Source of the DNA: Mytilisepta virgata
Lineage: Eukaryota; Mollusca; Bivalvia; Mytilida; Mytilidae
NCBI GenBank assembly: GCA_028015205.1
Contig: CM051518.1
Location: 51,570,372 to 51,634,371, forward strand
Length of the DNA: 64,000 nucleotides
Reading direction: 5' to 3'
Below the pieces are notes generated by a model. It had not been told where the DNA came from and ran no database searches. It saw only the letters and a list, made by a program, of their open reading frames with translations. Shown piece after piece: positions 62,001 through 64,000 of the stretch; the stretch's first letter is position 1, and the number at the start of each line of letters is the position of its first letter. Both the position numbers and the translations under genes were made by a program.

Positions 62001-62601
62001 AATCTTTCAAAAAATCTACATTTTCTCTAATATCAAGTAAATCGAATAAATGTTCGTCAATATCTACTAAATCGTGAAGTTTTCCACTTCTGGCATTAAA
62101 ATCGCCAATCAATGCAACATCGTTATGATTTCCAGAAAAATTTATCATCTCGCTCTCGATTTCTATAAATGCTTCGTCAGACGAATATTTCGAATTTTCG
62201 GGAGGTATATATACGCTCCCCAGCAAAAATTTTTCGTGTTTTTGTAAATTATTATTAAATAAAGTTTTGGATACTTCCATCCATAGTATAAATTCAGATT
62301 CTGATTTCAAAAAAGTAATATATTTTGACAATGATTTTTTGTAAATTATTGTTATACCTCCAGACTTTTGTTTACATTTTGTTCTAATTTTAGAATGATA
62401 GTCATATTCATCAGGAACTTTTAGTTCATCTAATTCACCAAGTTTTGATTCAATTAATACAAGTATATCATAAGTTTTAATGAGTTCAATAAAGTCAGGG
62501 TTCAATAGTTTTTTCTTTAAACCGCACACATTTAAACAGGTAATGTTTATTTTCTGTTTGTTGTCAATGTGTTGACCTAATTGGGTATCCGATGTATTGT
62601 C
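59098..62601 (-). pseudogene. LINE ORF2 (endonuclease + reverse transcriptase), one in-frame TAA
   Basis: Open from the codon after ORF1's TAG to the stop at 59098, in ORF1's frame, broken only by a TAA at 60396-60394. The endonuclease comes first: NVCGLKKKL, LVLIESKLG, GSVYIPPENS, ALIGDFNARSG, TMIDYLLIS and FSDAHNRLHL. The RT follows: NNKAPSLDKITNEYLKF, NYRAITLISCLGK, ENQAGFRKGYST, FVDFRKAFDTVW and GVRQGEN, then, after the TAA, FFVILYADDTIILS with the catalytic YADD. The C-terminus has ETGRWYNIPRED and a CPLC...H...C array. The TAA falls right after GVRQGENL, where a Ser is normal. There is no ATG before the codon for Met in FILWMEVSK, about 84 codons after the endonuclease start at 62529. 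Confidence 0.92.
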
Positions 62602-63747
62602 CTAGTTCTGCGGTAGGCCCGGAATGTATTGAGGCTCTCGGCGGGTTGGATCATATACTTCGTTGTCCACTACCAGTTTATCGTAAACGAGTTTCGCATT
62701 ACGTTTCTGTCTACGGAACTCTCTCAGTTTATTAACAAGCGGTTTACGTCGCTCTACTATTTCTTTTGGAAATTGTTGATAGACTGAAAACTGTTTTTCT
62801 TTTAGATTTTCAGCTGCAAATTTGCGCACTTGTTCGTGATCAGAGTAATGAACGAATCGAGCAATGATACTTCTATGTTTACCATCTGGTCGATCACCCA
62901 GCCTGTGTACATTTTGAAATTTGATGTTTTCTACATTGGCCATTTTAAGCTCAGTTGTCAAGAATGTTCTTAACACGTTTTCTGTATTTTCCATATTGCC
63001 CTGAGGGTTGGGAATACCTCCAAAAATTAGATTATACTTCATAGATCTGGTTTGAAGTGCAAGAAAATTTTATTTAAGTTCTCTATTTTGGGCCTCTAGT
63101 TGAGCGTTTGATCTTTCTAACTCTCTGACCCTAGATTCAATTTCATGGTGGTGAGCTTCTTGTTTATCATTTAACTTGGAATGTTCATTTTGTGTTTTCT
63201 TTATATCTTCGATTTCTATGTTAATTTGATGTATTGACGCTTCAAAACGATCTAATTTAATTGACAGTGTATCAAGAATGTCAAGTTTTGATAGCCTTTC
63301 GTTCATGATGGCCTCTAATCTTTTGACTCGTTCGTTTGTATGATGCATGTTTGAGTACATCATTTGCGGTGTAACGTTTGTATCCCCTGTTGGTCTAGTC
63401 ATGGGCTGATTTTGCACTGGTATTAATTGAGGGACGGGCTGCATACCCTGAGATGGACCGTATTGTTGAAGTAGATTCTGATTCATTGGAGAACTATGTC
63501 GGTATGGAGGTGGCATCATTGCCTGATGTGGAGCAGGGCTTCCAACGTTATTATTTAGGAGCGATGGACTTCTTGGTGGTTCAATAAAGCTACCGTGTAA
63601 AGTTTCATTAGCTTGCATTATCAATTGAGATGTTTGAGACGGTTGTGTGACATTGTTTTGATTTATGGTCGCCATGTTAGAACCGGTTTTCTGAGGCGGT
63701 GTGTAACCTGACCCTGAATTTTGGCTGTTCTTGCGTTTTTTACCCAT
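62602..63747 (-). pseudogene. LINE ORF1 protein, one in-frame TAA
   Basis: The ATG at 63747 opens a frame that reaches the TAG at 62604-62602 with one internal TAA at 63072-63070. Residues 1-130 are Gln/Pro/Asn-rich, starting with a basic cluster (MGKKRKNSQNS). Residues about 135-225 form a coiled coil. After the TAA and nine further codons comes an RRM-like segment, KYNLIFGGIPNPQGN ... FQNVHRLGDRPDGK ... SIIARFVHYSDHEQV, typical of L1-type ORF1p, which binds RNA as a trimer. Total 381 codons, of normal length. The TAA separates the coiled coil from the RNA-binding part, so this copy would not make a working ORF1p. Confidence 0.88.
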
Positions 63748-64000
63748 TTAAACACGGCTCACATACAATATAGACAACTAAATAATGTTCATGCCACATT
63801 TCCAACCACAGAATTCTATATCTCTTTCATAATTTTCATTTTTGTCGGAGGTCTGTTTACATCGACCGTGTCCGTTCCGGCGTCGTTCAATAGATCAGAA
63901 CAACTAACATCTTATCACTTCAAATGGTAAGTTAAGAGAATAAGCAGAAGTGTTTACTAAACATACAATCATTTGCAAAGTATAAATAACATGAATAAGT

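Larger units (their letters stand above)
58940..64000 (-). mobile_element. LINE (non-LTR retrotransposon), nearly full length
   Basis: Minus-strand element with ORF1 (63747-62602) and ORF2 (62601-59098). The 3' UTR probably follows to about 58940, with an AATAAA at 58960-58955 on this strand; that 3' end is a guess. The 5' end is not identifiable and may lie beyond the window. ORF1 has an L1-type coiled coil plus RRM, and ORF2 an AP-type endonuclease plus RT, so it belongs to an L1/Tx1-like or related clade. Only two nonsense codons damage it, so the insertion is young. Confidence 0.88.

Noticed and set aside
1..64000. CRISPR arrays, bacterial operons or phage genes
   Set aside because: The tandem arrays have no unique spacers, and all real genes are intron-containing or transposon-borne eukaryotic types.

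Overview
This is AT-rich animal nuclear DNA, most likely from a bivalve mollusc and probably a mussel of the Mytilus type. The reasons are a metazoan LRRC74-type gene split into 13 small exons, a very dense load of short transposons, minisatellites, a Tc1 element and a LINE, many ACATGTA-rich stretches, and several interspersed repeats that I associate from memory with mussel genomes. The species call is inference. No bacterial genes, operons or CRISPR arrays are present.

Layout. 1-4.6 kb: a foldback element (132-240), an 18-unit 59-bp minisatellite with higher-order structure (1635-2690) and an interspersed repeat (about 3655-4060). 4.7-19.9 kb: the main gene, on the + strand. I assembled 13 exons by hand from GT/AG sites and reading phase. 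They join without a phase conflict into 1013 codons plus stop: a roughly 470-residue disordered N-terminus carried by one exon, about ten ribonuclease-inhibitor-type leucine-rich repeats, and a degenerate EF-hand-like tail, i.e. an LRRC74A/B-like protein. Its introns hold a TTA-flanked Harbinger-like MITE, a 959-bp CAGTGGCGTAGC element, a pogo-like MITE and an inverted pair of about 0.5-0.7 kb repeats that brackets exons 2 and 3.

20-33 kb: copies of a ~165-bp repeat family, a candidate orphan 3' exon (25256-25471), a 66-codon open frame without ATG, and a decayed LINE tail (27836-28650, minus). 33.4-34.4 kb: a minus-strand gene whose 3' exon encodes a 293-residue Ser-rich, disordered protein of unknown function. 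34.5-58 kb: mostly intergenic, with a nearly intact Tc1/mariner transposon (42545-44062), paired TTAA-flanked MITEs (47.7 and 52.8 kb), four tandem-repeat arrays and a cluster of palindromic MITEs at 56.4-57.5 kb.

59-63.75 kb: a nearly full-length LINE on the minus strand. ORF1 (coiled coil plus RRM) and ORF2 (AP-endonuclease, reverse transcriptase, C-terminal zinc-knuckle-like segment) lie in one continuous frame of 1550 codons broken by only three internal stops: one TAA in ORF1, the TAG between the ORFs, and one TAA in the RT. ORF2 has no ATG near its start.

I found no clearly new multi-gene system. The best leads are the LINE's single-frame, ATG-less ORF2 arrangement, the extended LRRC74-like protein with inverted repeats around exons 2-3, and unrecognised MITE families with clean target-site duplications.
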